Source: an uncultured Lachnoclostridium sp. (GTDB lineage: Bacteria; Bacillota; Clostridia; Lachnospirales; Lachnospiraceae). Taken from it: a DNA stretch of 64,000 nt. The notes under the pieces are model-generated. The model was not told the origin of the DNA. It made no database searches and worked only from the letters and a program-made list of their open reading frames with translations. The DNA lies in NCBI GenBank assembly GCA_946499505.1, contig CAMMSL010000012.1:1-64000 (forward strand). The letters are read 5' to 3'. Within the stretch, counting starts at the first letter, position 1; every line of letters starts with the position of its first letter. Made by a program: the position numbers and the translations under genes. Of this stretch, positions 25,028 through 33,311 are shown one piece after another.

Positions 25028-25753
25028 TCAGAGAAACGGTTTTGACGGTGTCTCGGGATAGCTTCCCATGGATACGAGAAGGCGCAAGCCGGCGTCTCTT
25101 GCCGTCAGAACTGCATTCTTTACAGCGGAGGCGTCACCGGTCACTGCAACGATCACTTCGTTGGAATGGCTGGTGCCCCGGTCCGGCGTCATATAGCGGA
25201 TCACCTCTACCGGTGATGCCTTGACTGCCAGATCAGCCATGACAAGGCCGATGGCTGCGGGAGAACCGCAGAAGAAGCCGAAGGGTTTTCCGAGGGGGGC
25301 GCCAAACGCCATATTGAGTGCCTGATCAGCATTTGCCGAGTAAGTAAATTCCAGATGGCCGGCCTGACTGATATACAGTTCGCCGGCATATTTTTCTATA
25401 TATTCAAGTGATATTTCTACAGCCCTTCGTACATCGGATACATTGTTTCCACCGATGATGATAAAGCATCCGTGTCCGCCCCATCCCTTCGTGTCCCGGG
25501 GCAGCTCTATAGATACAACCTCTGTGTTCGTCGATTTTACAGCTTCATCCACGGCATTGATCTGGCCGGCCGCTCCTGTACGTGAGCTGATCAGTCCCAG
25601 ACTTTTGTAAGGCTTCTTCAACTGCATCTGTCCGAGAAGGGAATCATCGATTCCGGGGATGACAAGCCCGATCGTATCGAGCACAGTCGTGCCCACGAAT
25701 TCAGTCAGTGAACAGTCAGTGGGGATCTGTGTAAGGTTATTTACATCTACCAT
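25028..25753 (-). CDS. BMC-T shell protein, PduB/EtuB-like
   Basis: A 241-residue tandem BMC-domain protein. The sequence resembles PduB: TEFVGTTVLDTIGLVIPGID, KSTNTEVVSIELPRDTKGW, AGHLEFTYSANADQALNMAFGAP and PAAIGLVMADLAVKASPVEV. Such trimers form pseudohexameric facets with a gated pore. It is 30 kb from the main BMC operon on the opposite strand, behind an SDR gene (60 bp gap, likely one transcript). Probably a shell part of the same compartment encoded at a satellite site. Confidence 0.9.
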   Translation of the reverse strand: MVDVNNLTQIPTDCSLTEFVGTTVLDTIGLVIPGIDDSLLGQMQLKKPYKSLGLISSRTGAAGQINAVDEAVKSTNTEVVSIELPRDTKGWGGHGCFIIIGGNNVSDVRRAVEISLEYIEKYAGELYISQAGHLEFTYSANADQALNMAFGAPLGKPFGFFCGSPAAIGLVMADLAVKASPVEVIRYMTPDRGTSHSNEVIVAVTGDASAVKNAVLTARDAGLRLLVSMGSYPETPSKPFL

Positions 25754-25813
25754 CTATATAATCTCCTGTTTATCTATAGAATCGTAAGGGAGCAGCCCGT
25801 TTTATCTGCAAGA

Positions 25814-26545
25814 TTATATCATTCCTCCGTCCAGACCGATGATCTGTCCGGTCAGATAAGCCGGTGCCTCAGCCAGCATGAGCACGGCCTGTGCGGCTTC
25901 TTCAGGGGTGCCGTATCTTCCTGCCGGTATCTCATCTTCCAGTGCGGCCCGTTCTTCCGGATTGAGTCTTGCATTCATTTCCGTATCGATCACTCCGCAG
26001 GCCAGTGCGTTTACCTGTATATTGCTGGGGGCGAGTTCCTTTGCCAACGCCCTTGTCAGACCGTGCAGGCCTGATTTGGCGGCGGAGTAGGCGGCTTCAC
26101 AGGATGCGCCGCAGGTTCCCCACATGGAAGAGATGTTAATGATCTTACCTGCTTTCCGGGAAACCATATAGGGGATTGCCGATCTGCAGCAGTAAAATGC
26201 GGAGGATAAGTCTGTATCGATCACGGTCCGCCACTCTTCATCGGTCATGTCGCTGAGCAGTCCGAAAAAAGCACATCCTGCATTATTGACAAGTACATCA
26301 AGTCCGCCGCACTGTGCAGTGATCTTATCAAACATAGAGCGTACTTCGTCAGGATTCCCTGCATCTCCGGGGAGCATGGTACAGGTGCCTCCGGATGCGT
26401 GGATCATGTCTTCCGTTTCTCTCAGCCGGTCGAGAGAACTTCTGCAGTTGATAAATACATGATAACCGTCTTCTGCAAAGGCAAGGGCACATGCGCGGCC
26501 GATGCCTCTGGAGGAACCGGTGATCAGGACATTTTTCATTCTCAT
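25814..26545 (-). CDS. short-chain dehydrogenase/reductase (FabG-like)
   Basis: A 243-residue SDR. The coenzyme motif TGSSRGIGRACALAFAEDG, NNAGCAFFG, catalytic Ser in NISSMWG, and YSAAKSG (Tyr-x-x-x-Lys) are intact. The start at 26545 follows AGGAGG by six bases. FabG-like in length, but it sits in a probable operon with a PduB-type shell protein and not in a fatty-acid cluster, so it may act on a BMC-related aldehyde or ketone; this is inference. Confidence 0.85.
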   Translation of the reverse strand: MRMKNVLITGSSRGIGRACALAFAEDGYHVFINCRSSLDRLRETEDMIHASGGTCTMLPGDAGNPDEVRSMFDKITAQCGGLDVLVNNAGCAFFGLLSDMTDEEWRTVIDTDLSSAFYCCRSAIPYMVSRKAGKIINISSMWGTCGASCEAAYSAAKSGLHGLTRALAKELAPSNIQVNALACGVIDTEMNARLNPEERAALEDEIPAGRYGTPEEAAQAVLMLAEAPAYLTGQIIGLDGGMI

Positions 26546-26698
26546 AGTCAACCTCCTGTCAGAAACAGTATAACACATTTTCATTGTACTTGACCCATCG
26601 TTGTGTTAAAATTTATTTGACAACCAGCATACTGAAAGGAAATCACTCCTGCGGCAGTTCTGTACGCGGGGTGAGCAGATCTCTGCGGAGGGTAAGAC

Positions 26699-27280
26699 AT
26701 GATAGATGACGCGATGGAGTTTGCAACGAAAGCACATGAAGGACAGTTTCGGAAGGGGACGAGACGACCCTATATTGTCCATCCCATCGAGGTGGCGGAT
26801 ATCGTGTCGACAATGACGAAAGACGAGGAGATAATCTGTGCGGCAGTGCTGCATGATACGATCGAGGACTGCAGCGGGATCACATGGGATATCCTGAAAC
26901 TCCGGTTCGGAGGAAGAGTGGCCGACATGGTGGCTCAGGAAAGCGAGGATAAATCACTGAGCTGGGAGGAGCGGAAAGGAGCTACGATACAGAGGCTGAA
27001 AGAGGCACCCATAGAAGTGCAGATGATCGGACTTGCGGACAAGCTCTCCAATATGCGGGATATTGACAGGGACTATCCGGTAGTGGGAGACGAGCTGTGG
27101 CTGCGTTTCCGGATGCAGAGTAAAACCGCACTGGCGTGGTATTATAAAGGAATCCGCGATGTACTGGAGAAAAATTTCAAAGGAGTGGAGGCGTACGAGG
27201 AGTACTGCCGTCTGATCGAGAAGAATTTCGGACCGGAACCGGCACATACTGAGTGGATGAAAGGAGACAGGCAGCAATGA
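26699..27280 (+). CDS. stand-alone HD hydrolase (SAH/MESH1-like)
   Basis: A 193-residue HD-domain protein resembling the hydrolase half of Rel/SpoT: AHEGQFRKGTRRPYIVHPIEVA, AAVLHDTIED (the HD pair) and LADKLSNMRDID. No synthetase domain follows, so it fits small alarmone hydrolases that remove pyrophosphate from (p)ppGpp; the family also includes NADPH phosphatase activity in animals. It overlaps the ParA gene by 4 bp (ATGA) and heads a coupled trio with ParA and AraC genes. Confidence 0.85.
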   Translation: MIDDAMEFATKAHEGQFRKGTRRPYIVHPIEVADIVSTMTKDEEIICAAVLHDTIEDCSGITWDILKLRFGGRVADMVAQESEDKSLSWEERKGATIQRLKEAPIEVQMIGLADKLSNMRDIDRDYPVVGDELWLRFRMQSKTALAWYYKGIRDVLEKNFKGVEAYEEYCRLIEKNFGPEPAHTEWMKGDRQQ

Positions 27281-28065
27281 CAGGGAAGACAAGGGTAATC
27301 TGTTTTGCAAACAATAAAGGAGGGAGTGGAAAGTCTACGACATGTTCCAATGTAGGATACGGCCTGACGCAGCTCGGGCGGAAAGTCCTGCTCATCGACG
27401 GGGACATGCAGCTGAATCTTTCCCTCTCTCTTTTTGATGAGGATACTGTACTCGGGTTTGCCCAGGGGGAGAAGAACCTCTATGAGGGAATCCGCAGGCA
27501 GGATGATCTGAAAGATTATATAGTCCGCACAGAGTATGAGAATCTTGACCTGATCCCGTCCTCTACGCTGATGAGTTCCATTGAGTATGAATTGTTTACC
27601 AAATGGCAGAGGGAATATATTCTGAAGAAAGGGCTGAAGAGCATTCTGGATTCGGAAGTCTATGATTACGTACTGATCGACGCTCCGCCTACGCTCGGCG
27701 GATGGGTGATGAACATTCTCTGTGCATCGGACGAGATCATCATTCCCGTGGAGGCATCTCCGTGGGGGCTGTTCGGACTTGGCAATATGTTTGAATTCCT
27801 TGAACAGGTAAAGGAGATCGCTCCGGACCTGAAACTGGGAGGCATCGTGATCACGAAAGTAGATACGAGGAAAAACTATTTCAAACAGACACTGGAAACC
27901 CTCAGAGAGCTTGACGATGTAAAAGTGTTTCATACATACATCCGTGTGGACAGCGGCATAGAGTGGTCTCAGGACAATAACGCTCCGGTCATGGCATACA
28001 AGAAGAGCAGCAGAAGTGCGAAAGAATATATGGAACTGACAAGAGAGATTGATGCGGATGCATGA
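27277..28065 (+). CDS. ParA/MinD-superfamily ATPase
   Basis: A 262-residue deviant-Walker ATPase. NNKGGSGKSTTCSNVGYGL is the Walker A with signature Lys; LLIDGDMQLNLS is A'; YVLIDAPPTLGG is Walker B. Full ParA/Soj length, without a DNA-binding N-terminal extension. No parB or replication gene is nearby. The gene is coupled to an HD gene before it and an AraC gene after it, just upstream of deoxysugar catabolism. A McdA-like role in positioning microcompartments is an attractive but unproven idea. Start 27277 chosen from AAAGGAG and the ATGA overlap. Confidence 0.88.
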   Translation: MTGKTRVICFANNKGGSGKSTTCSNVGYGLTQLGRKVLLIDGDMQLNLSLSLFDEDTVLGFAQGEKNLYEGIRRQDDLKDYIVRTEYENLDLIPSSTLMSSIEYELFTKWQREYILKKGLKSILDSEVYDYVLIDAPPTLGGWVMNILCASDEIIIPVEASPWGLFGLGNMFEFLEQVKEIAPDLKLGGIVITKVDTRKNYFKQTLETLRELDDVKVFHTYIRVDSGIEWSQDNNAPVMAYKKSSRSAKEYMELTREIDADA

Positions 28066-29029
28066 GGAACTGTTAAGAGAACTGTCGGTGATCACGGACG
28101 AGGAACAAAAGATCCTTGACGGACGTAAAGAGATTGACCAGCAGATCTATACGGAAAAAAAAGATATGGTGATCGACAGCAGAAAGCTTCTCCAGAAGGG
28201 GAAGCTTATTCAAGTCCGCCCGCATACCAGATTCGTACACTTCCCGAAACATACCCACAATTATATTGAAGTAATCTATATGTGTCAGGGTAGTACACGG
28301 CACATCATTAACGGAAATGAAATCGTTCTGGAACAGGGAGATCTTCTGTTCCTCAATCAGAATGCAGTACAGGAGATCATGCCGGCAGGGATGGATGATA
28401 TTGCGGTAAATTTTATCGTGCTCCCTGAATTCCTTGATACGGCGTTCTCTATGATGGGGGCGGAGGAGAACCAGCTGCGGGATTTCCTTGTGGGGGCTCT
28501 CTCCGGCAGGGACGGCGAGACGTCATGGATGTATTTTCATGTGGCAGATATCCTGCCTATTCAGAATCTGATCGAAAATATGGTATGGACGATCTTCTAT
28601 GATTCGTCCAATAAGAGAAGCTGCACCCAGATCACCATGGGCCTCCTCTTTCTGCAGCTTCTGAATTATATGGACAAAATGGAGACCGGCGGCCCCGGTT
28701 ATGATTCGGAACTTACCGCCGCGGTTTTAAGCTATATCAATGAACATTACAAGAACGGCACACTTTCTGAACTGGCCGGGCAGATGGGGTACGATGTGTA
28801 CTGGCTGAGCAGGGAGATCCGCCGCAGGACGGGAAAGACATATAAGGAGCTGCTGCAGGAAAAACGGATGCAGCAGGCCGTATATCTGCTGACGAACAGT
28901 AAGATACCTGTAACGGATATTATCGAATCGGTAGGATATGACAATACAAGTTATTTCTACAGGAAGTTCCGTGAGAAGTACGGAATGAGTCCAAAGGAGT
29001 ACAGAGGACAATTTGTACAAAATGTCTGA
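28052..29029 (+). CDS. AraC-family transcriptional regulator with cupin sensor
   Basis: A 325-residue regulator. The N-terminal part has a cupin ligand-binding block (FPKHTHNYIEVIYMCQG, about residues 65-130); the C-terminal pair of helix-turn-helix motifs (about 220-320) ends with VGYDNTSYFYRKFREKYGMSPKEYR. It overlaps the ParA gene by 14 bp. A terminator separates it from the kinase gene, which lacks a good -35, so it may activate the kinase-isomerase genes and perhaps the BMC operon. An ATG at 28058 is an alternative start. Confidence 0.9.
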   Translation: MRMHEELLRELSVITDEEQKILDGRKEIDQQIYTEKKDMVIDSRKLLQKGKLIQVRPHTRFVHFPKHTHNYIEVIYMCQGSTRHIINGNEIVLEQGDLLFLNQNAVQEIMPAGMDDIAVNFIVLPEFLDTAFSMMGAEENQLRDFLVGALSGRDGETSWMYFHVADILPIQNLIENMVWTIFYDSSNKRSCTQITMGLLFLQLLNYMDKMETGGPGYDSELTAAVLSYINEHYKNGTLSELAGQMGYDVYWLSREIRRRTGKTYKELLQEKRMQQAVYLLTNSKIPVTDIIESVGYDNTSYFYRKFREKYGMSPKEYRGQFVQNV

Positions 29030-29086
29030 ATTGATTTTGTGAAAAGTGCAAAAAAGAACCCTAAAATTAATGAATAATTGCAAATG

Positions 29087-29121
29087 AGGACGCTGTTTTA
29101 TATAAATAGCGTCCTTTTTTT
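29087..29121 (+). terminator. terminator after the AraC gene
   Basis: AGGACGCT (29087-29094) pairs with AGCGTCCT (29108-29115), followed by TTTTTT. A TATAAT at 29138-29143 just after it may be the -10 of the kinase promoter, with a poor -35 that fits activator dependence. Confidence 0.85.
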
Positions 29122-29178
29122 GGGCGCTTTTGACAATTATAATAAAAACTAGAGAAAAAGAGAAGGAGGCACTTACAG

Positions 29179-30576
29179 ATGGAAAAGTATTATTTGGCCG
29201 TTGATATCGGTGCATCCAGCGGACGTCATATGCTCGCCAGCATGAAAGACGGAAAGATGCAGCTCGAGGAAGTGTATCGTTTCCCGAACGGAATGGACAA
29301 TAAGAACGGAACGCTGTGCTGGGATGTAGAGCGACTGATCACGGAGATCAAAAACGGTCTCAAAAAGTGTAAGGAGATCGGCAAGATCCCGGTTTCCATG
29401 GGTATCGATACATGGGGCGTAGATTATGTTCTCCTCGACAAGGACGATAACATTCTTGGCGATACGGTGGGATACCGCGACAGCCGCACAGAGGGCATGG
29501 ATGAGAAAGTGTATGAAATTATTCCTCAGGACGACCTGTATGCAAGGACAGGCATCCAGAAACAGATATTCAACACGATCTACCAGCTTATGGCAGTAAA
29601 ACAGTCCCATCCGGAATATCTGGAACAGGCGGAAACAATCCTGATGATCCCGGATTATTTCAACTTCCTGCTCACAGGGGTGAAGAAAAACGAGTATACA
29701 GAGGCTACGACAGGACAGCTGATCAGCCCGAAGACCAACGACTGGGATTATGAACTGATCGATATGCTGGGATATAACTCCAAGATGTTCCTGCCGGTAT
29801 CCATGCCGGGTACGGTAGTGGGAGACTTTACAGAGGAAGTGCAGAAAGAGGTAGGATTTAACTGTACAGTCGTCCTCCCGGCAACGCACGACACAGGAAG
29901 CGCAGTGCTTGCAGTGCCGACAAACGATGACGATGCGGTATACATCAGCTCCGGTACATGGTCCCTGATGGGGATCGAGAGAAAAGAGGCTGACTGCTCC
30001 ATGGAGAGTATGAAGGCAAACTTTACAAATGAAGGCGGATACGATCACAGATTCCGTTATCTGAAGAACATTATGGGACTGTGGATGATCCAGTCTGTGA
30101 AGAAAGAGTTTACTGAGGATCTGTCATTTGCAGAGATCTGCGAGATGGCTTCCAAAGAGACCATTTCCTCTATTGTAGACTGCAACGACGACTGTTTCCT
30201 TGCGCCGAAGAGCATGATCGAGGCTGTACAGAAGTTCTGCCGCGACACGAACCAGCAGGTTCCGGAGACGGTGGGCGAGATCTCATCCGTGATCTACAAC
30301 AGTCTTGCAAAATGCTACGGTGATACTGTAGAGGAGATCGAGGCCATCACAGGTAAGAAATACAGCACGATCTACGTTGTAGGCGGCGGCTCCAATGCCG
30401 GATATTTAAACGAACTTACAGCAAAATACACCGGAAGAAAAGTTTCAGCAGGACCGTCCGAGGCGACTGCCATCGGAAATATCATCGTGCAGATGCTTCA
30501 CGACGGCGTATTCGCGAGTCTGCCGGAGGCAAGAACCTGTGTGAAAGAATCTTTTGATGTAAAAATGTACGAATAG
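29179..30576 (+). CDS. rhaB: rhamnulokinase / L-fuculokinase (FGGY family)
   Basis: A 465-residue sugar kinase. The N-terminal phosphate loop is VDIGASSGRHMLA, typical of RhaB; MGIDTWGVDYVLLD and ATHDTGSAVLAVP are also rhamnulokinase-like, and VGGGSNAGYLNELTA is the C-terminal adenosine block. It phosphorylates L-rhamnulose or L-fuculose at C1. Because the next gene is a fucose/arabinose-type isomerase and the aldolase is fuculose-type, fuculose is a likely substrate despite the RhaB-like sequence. Ribosome site AAGGAGG. Confidence 0.85.
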   Translation: MEKYYLAVDIGASSGRHMLASMKDGKMQLEEVYRFPNGMDNKNGTLCWDVERLITEIKNGLKKCKEIGKIPVSMGIDTWGVDYVLLDKDDNILGDTVGYRDSRTEGMDEKVYEIIPQDDLYARTGIQKQIFNTIYQLMAVKQSHPEYLEQAETILMIPDYFNFLLTGVKKNEYTEATTGQLISPKTNDWDYELIDMLGYNSKMFLPVSMPGTVVGDFTEEVQKEVGFNCTVVLPATHDTGSAVLAVPTNDDDAVYISSGTWSLMGIERKEADCSMESMKANFTNEGGYDHRFRYLKNIMGLWMIQSVKKEFTEDLSFAEICEMASKETISSIVDCNDDCFLAPKSMIEAVQKFCRDTNQQVPETVGEISSVIYNSLAKCYGDTVEEIEAITGKKYSTIYVVGGGSNAGYLNELTAKYTGRKVSAGPSEATAIGNIIVQMLHDGVFASLPEARTCVKESFDVKMYE

Positions 30577-30637
30577 TCATTCATACAGGAATACATATTC
30601 AAAGACAGAAAATAAAGAAGAAACAGGAGGATTTCAA

Positions 30638-32056
30638 ATGTTAGTTGAGACAAAAGCAAGAGTAGGCGTATTTTCCATCGCTCTGGGCGCATATCTGCCC
30701 CAGTTCCCGTCACTGGTGCCGGAGTTTGAGGCACAGTATGACGCATTCAAGAAGACACTTCCGGATACAGTGGAGATCATTGACGGAGGAATGGTCACAA
30801 CAAAAGAGCAGTCACAGGCAGCAGGCGATAAGTTCCGCGCGGCTGATGTTGACCTTGTATTTATGCAGCTTCTTACATACGCTACATCCTACAATATGCT
30901 TCCGGCAGTGAAAGATCTGGATGTGCCGGTTGTTCTTGTAAACGTACAGAAGCTAAAAGCACTGGATTACGACCACACAGATATCGCAAAATGGCTGGGC
31001 GAAGGCTATGCATGCGGAGCTGTCGGCGAGATGGTGGCAGACCTTGAGAGATTCGGTAAGAGACACGCAGTGATCACAGGCGTTGTCGAAGGCGGAGATC
31101 CGGCGGTACAGAAAGAAATCGAAGACTGGTGCCGTGCGGCTCAGGTGAGAAGAAGATTCCGCGACACAAACATCGCTCAGATCGGAAGACCATATCCGGG
31201 TATGATGGATCTCTATATCGACGAATCCAACCTGTACAGAAGAATGCATCTGTATACAAAGCAGTTTGACTGGGAGAAAATGTGGGCGATTGCCGACAAT
31301 ATTACGGATGAAGACGCGATCCGCGCGAAAGCACAGGATATCCTTGATACTTTTGATATCGAGGGCGGCGGAAGCATCGAGGAAGTATGGGAGATGGCGA
31401 AATACGTCGTTGCGTTTGAGCAGTGGGTAAAAGACGAGAAGCTCGGTCTGATCGCTTCCCACTATGACGGATTTGCACAGGGCAAGGCAGGCGTCCTTGA
31501 CAGTATGCTCATCCCGGCATTCTCCATGCTGATCAAGCAGGGAACAGCCTGCGCTGTTGAGGGAGATATGAAGGTTGCCATGGCAATGAGTATCTTAAAG
31601 ACGATATCCGGAACAGGCCAGCTTGCAGAGATGTATTCCATCGACTTCAATGATGACATTGCAATCATCGGACACAGCGGATCCGGAGATGCTGATATTT
31701 CCTGTAAGAAACCGACCATGAAGATCGTGAAGGTATTCCACGGCAAGACAGGCGGCGGATATCTGACACAGTTCTATCCGTACACAGGCCCGGTTACGTA
31801 TCTTGCGATCACACAGGACGGAGACGGACACTTCAAATTTGTAGTGGCAGAGGGAGTCAACGAGGAAGGACCGATCCTTTCCTTCGGAGATACAAATATG
31901 AGAACACGCTTCACATGCGGTGCTAGAGAATTTGTGAACCGCTGGAGCGAGTGCGGACCGACACATCATTTTGCAGCAGCTACGGGAAGACACATTGACA
32001 CGATCCTTAAAGTTGCAGAAATCTTTAACGTGCCGGTTGATATCGTGACGAGATAA
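30638..32056 (+). CDS. L-fucose/L-arabinose isomerase family protein
   Basis: A 472-residue ketol isomerase of the fucose-isomerase-related family (COG2407 type), shorter than E. coli FucI (about 590 residues). Blocks: DVDLVFMQLLTYATSYNMLPA, the acidic loops of the metal site, ALAMSILK-like VAMAMSILKTISGTGQLAEM, and THHFAAATGRHIDTI near the C-terminus with metal-ligand His. It lies 61 bp after the kinase and ends with a strong terminator, so the two form one operon. It would convert L-fucose (or another 6-deoxy or pentose sugar) to the ketose. Confidence 0.82.
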   Translation: MLVETKARVGVFSIALGAYLPQFPSLVPEFEAQYDAFKKTLPDTVEIIDGGMVTTKEQSQAAGDKFRAADVDLVFMQLLTYATSYNMLPAVKDLDVPVVLVNVQKLKALDYDHTDIAKWLGEGYACGAVGEMVADLERFGKRHAVITGVVEGGDPAVQKEIEDWCRAAQVRRRFRDTNIAQIGRPYPGMMDLYIDESNLYRRMHLYTKQFDWEKMWAIADNITDEDAIRAKAQDILDTFDIEGGGSIEEVWEMAKYVVAFEQWVKDEKLGLIASHYDGFAQGKAGVLDSMLIPAFSMLIKQGTACAVEGDMKVAMAMSILKTISGTGQLAEMYSIDFNDDIAIIGHSGSGDADISCKKPTMKIVKVFHGKTGGGYLTQFYPYTGPVTYLAITQDGDGHFKFVVAEGVNEEGPILSFGDTNMRTRFTCGAREFVNRWSECGPTHHFAAATGRHIDTILKVAEIFNVPVDIVTR

Positions 32057-32124
32057 GCCCGGTTATCTGATGAACCGAGTGCGTCGGATATGTAATTGCT
32101 GTTTAAAAACAGAATAGAAGAGCG

Positions 32125-32194
32125 AAAGCCGCCGCGGCGGGAGACTGTACGTGCAGATCATACTGCAGGGTTTCCCGCTGCGGCGGCTTTTTGT
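32125..32194 (+). terminator. strong terminator after the isomerase gene
   Basis: AAAGCCGCCGC at 32125 pairs with GCGGCGGCTTTTT ending near 32191; a long GC stem with an inner GGGA/TCCC segment and internal CTGCAG loop. Confidence 0.9.
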
Positions 32195-32247
32195 GCCTGG
32201 GGAGTGTTTAAAAACTGCATTTTCAGTCAAAAATAGGAATGAATGAT

Positions 32248-32340
32248 TATTGAAAATCAAATTTGTGCAAAATAAACCAAAAACAATCAAAAAATATGTG
32301 AATTATTTTGATTGAAATTGACTGAAAATGAATATATAAT
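32248..32340 (+). promoter_or_regulatory. fruK promoter with repeated TTGAAAAT/TTGATT elements
   Basis: TTGAAA at 32312-32317 and TATAAT at 32335-32340, spacer 17 bp. The stretch before and across it repeats related words: ATTGAAAATCAAAT, CAATCAAAAA, TTGATTGAAA and GACTGAAAATGA. These are candidate binding sites of the DeoR-type FruR encoded at the operon's end. The interval 32057-32370 otherwise holds only the isomerase terminator. Confidence 0.65.
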
Positions 32341-32370
32341 GTAGTCACAAAAAGAAATGGAGGGAACGAA

Positions 32371-33276
32371 ATGATCTACACAGTTACATTTAACCCGTCT
32401 CTGGATTATATCGTCTCTGTCGATGAGTTTAAACTCGGGCTTACGAACCGCACAAGTTCAGAACTGCTCCTGCCGGGAGGAAAAGGGATCAATGTTTCGA
32501 CGATCCTCACGAATCTCGGGATCGAGAGCACGGCTCTCGGGTTCGTTGCCGGCTTTACAGGAGATGAGATCATCCGCCGGGTGGAGCAGATCGGAGTGCG
32601 ATCTGACTTCATCCGGATTGAAGACGGAATCTCACGGATCAATGTCAAGCTGAAAAGCATCGACGGAACCGAGATCAACGGGATGGGGCCGGATATCAGC
32701 AGCGAAAAGACGGAGGAGCTGATGAAGAAACTGGATGTTCTGGACGAAGGAGATGTACTTGTGCTGGCAGGCAGTATCCCGGCTTCTATGCCCGATGATA
32801 TATACAGCCGGATCCTGAAGCGGCTGGAAGGGAAAGGGGTCACATTTGTAGTGGACGCGACGGGAGGACTTCTTCTGAACGTACTGAAATATCATCCGTT
32901 TCTTATCAAACCGAACAACCATGAGCTGGGCGATCTGTTCGGTGTGGAATTAAAAACAAGGAAAGAGGTCGTCCCGTATGGAAGAAAACTACAGGAAATG
33001 GGAGCAAAAAACGTACTGATCTCTATGGCCGGAGAAGGTGCTGTTCTTGTAGCAGAGGACGGCAGTGTATATGACACGCCGGCGCCGAAAGGCGTCCTTG
33101 TAAACGCAGTGGGATCAGGGGATTCTATGGTAGCCGGATTTACTGCCGGATGGATGGAGAAAAAAGATTACAGACACGCATTCTATATGGGAGTTGCAGC
33201 GGGAAGTGCCAGTGCATTTTCAGAGTATCTTGCCACAAAGGATGAGATTATGGAGCTGTATCAGAAGATCGTATAA
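32371..33276 (+). CDS. fruK: 1-phosphofructokinase
   Basis: A 301-residue PfkB-family kinase that converts fructose-1-phosphate to fructose-1,6-bisphosphate. Blocks: GGKGINVSTILTNLG (sugar site), LAGSIPASMP, and NAVGSGDSMVAGFTAGW with the catalytic Asp. First gene of fruK-fruA-fruR; next gene starts 35 bp on. The ATG has GGAGG upstream. Confidence 0.94.
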   Translation: MIYTVTFNPSLDYIVSVDEFKLGLTNRTSSELLLPGGKGINVSTILTNLGIESTALGFVAGFTGDEIIRRVEQIGVRSDFIRIEDGISRINVKLKSIDGTEINGMGPDISSEKTEELMKKLDVLDEGDVLVLAGSIPASMPDDIYSRILKRLEGKGVTFVVDATGGLLLNVLKYHPFLIKPNNHELGDLFGVELKTRKEVVPYGRKLQEMGAKNVLISMAGEGAVLVAEDGSVYDTPAPKGVLVNAVGSGDSMVAGFTAGWMEKKDYRHAFYMGVAAGSASAFSEYLATKDEIMELYQKIV

Positions 33277-33311
33277 ATCTGCAATGTTATCATGAAAGAG
33301 AGGTTTTAAGA

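Noticed and set aside
29126-29143. TTGACAATTATAAT as a complete promoter for the kinase gene
   Set aside because: The TTGACA is only 3 bp from TATAAT, so it cannot be the -35; only the -10 is credible, with a poor -35 inside the terminator T-run.
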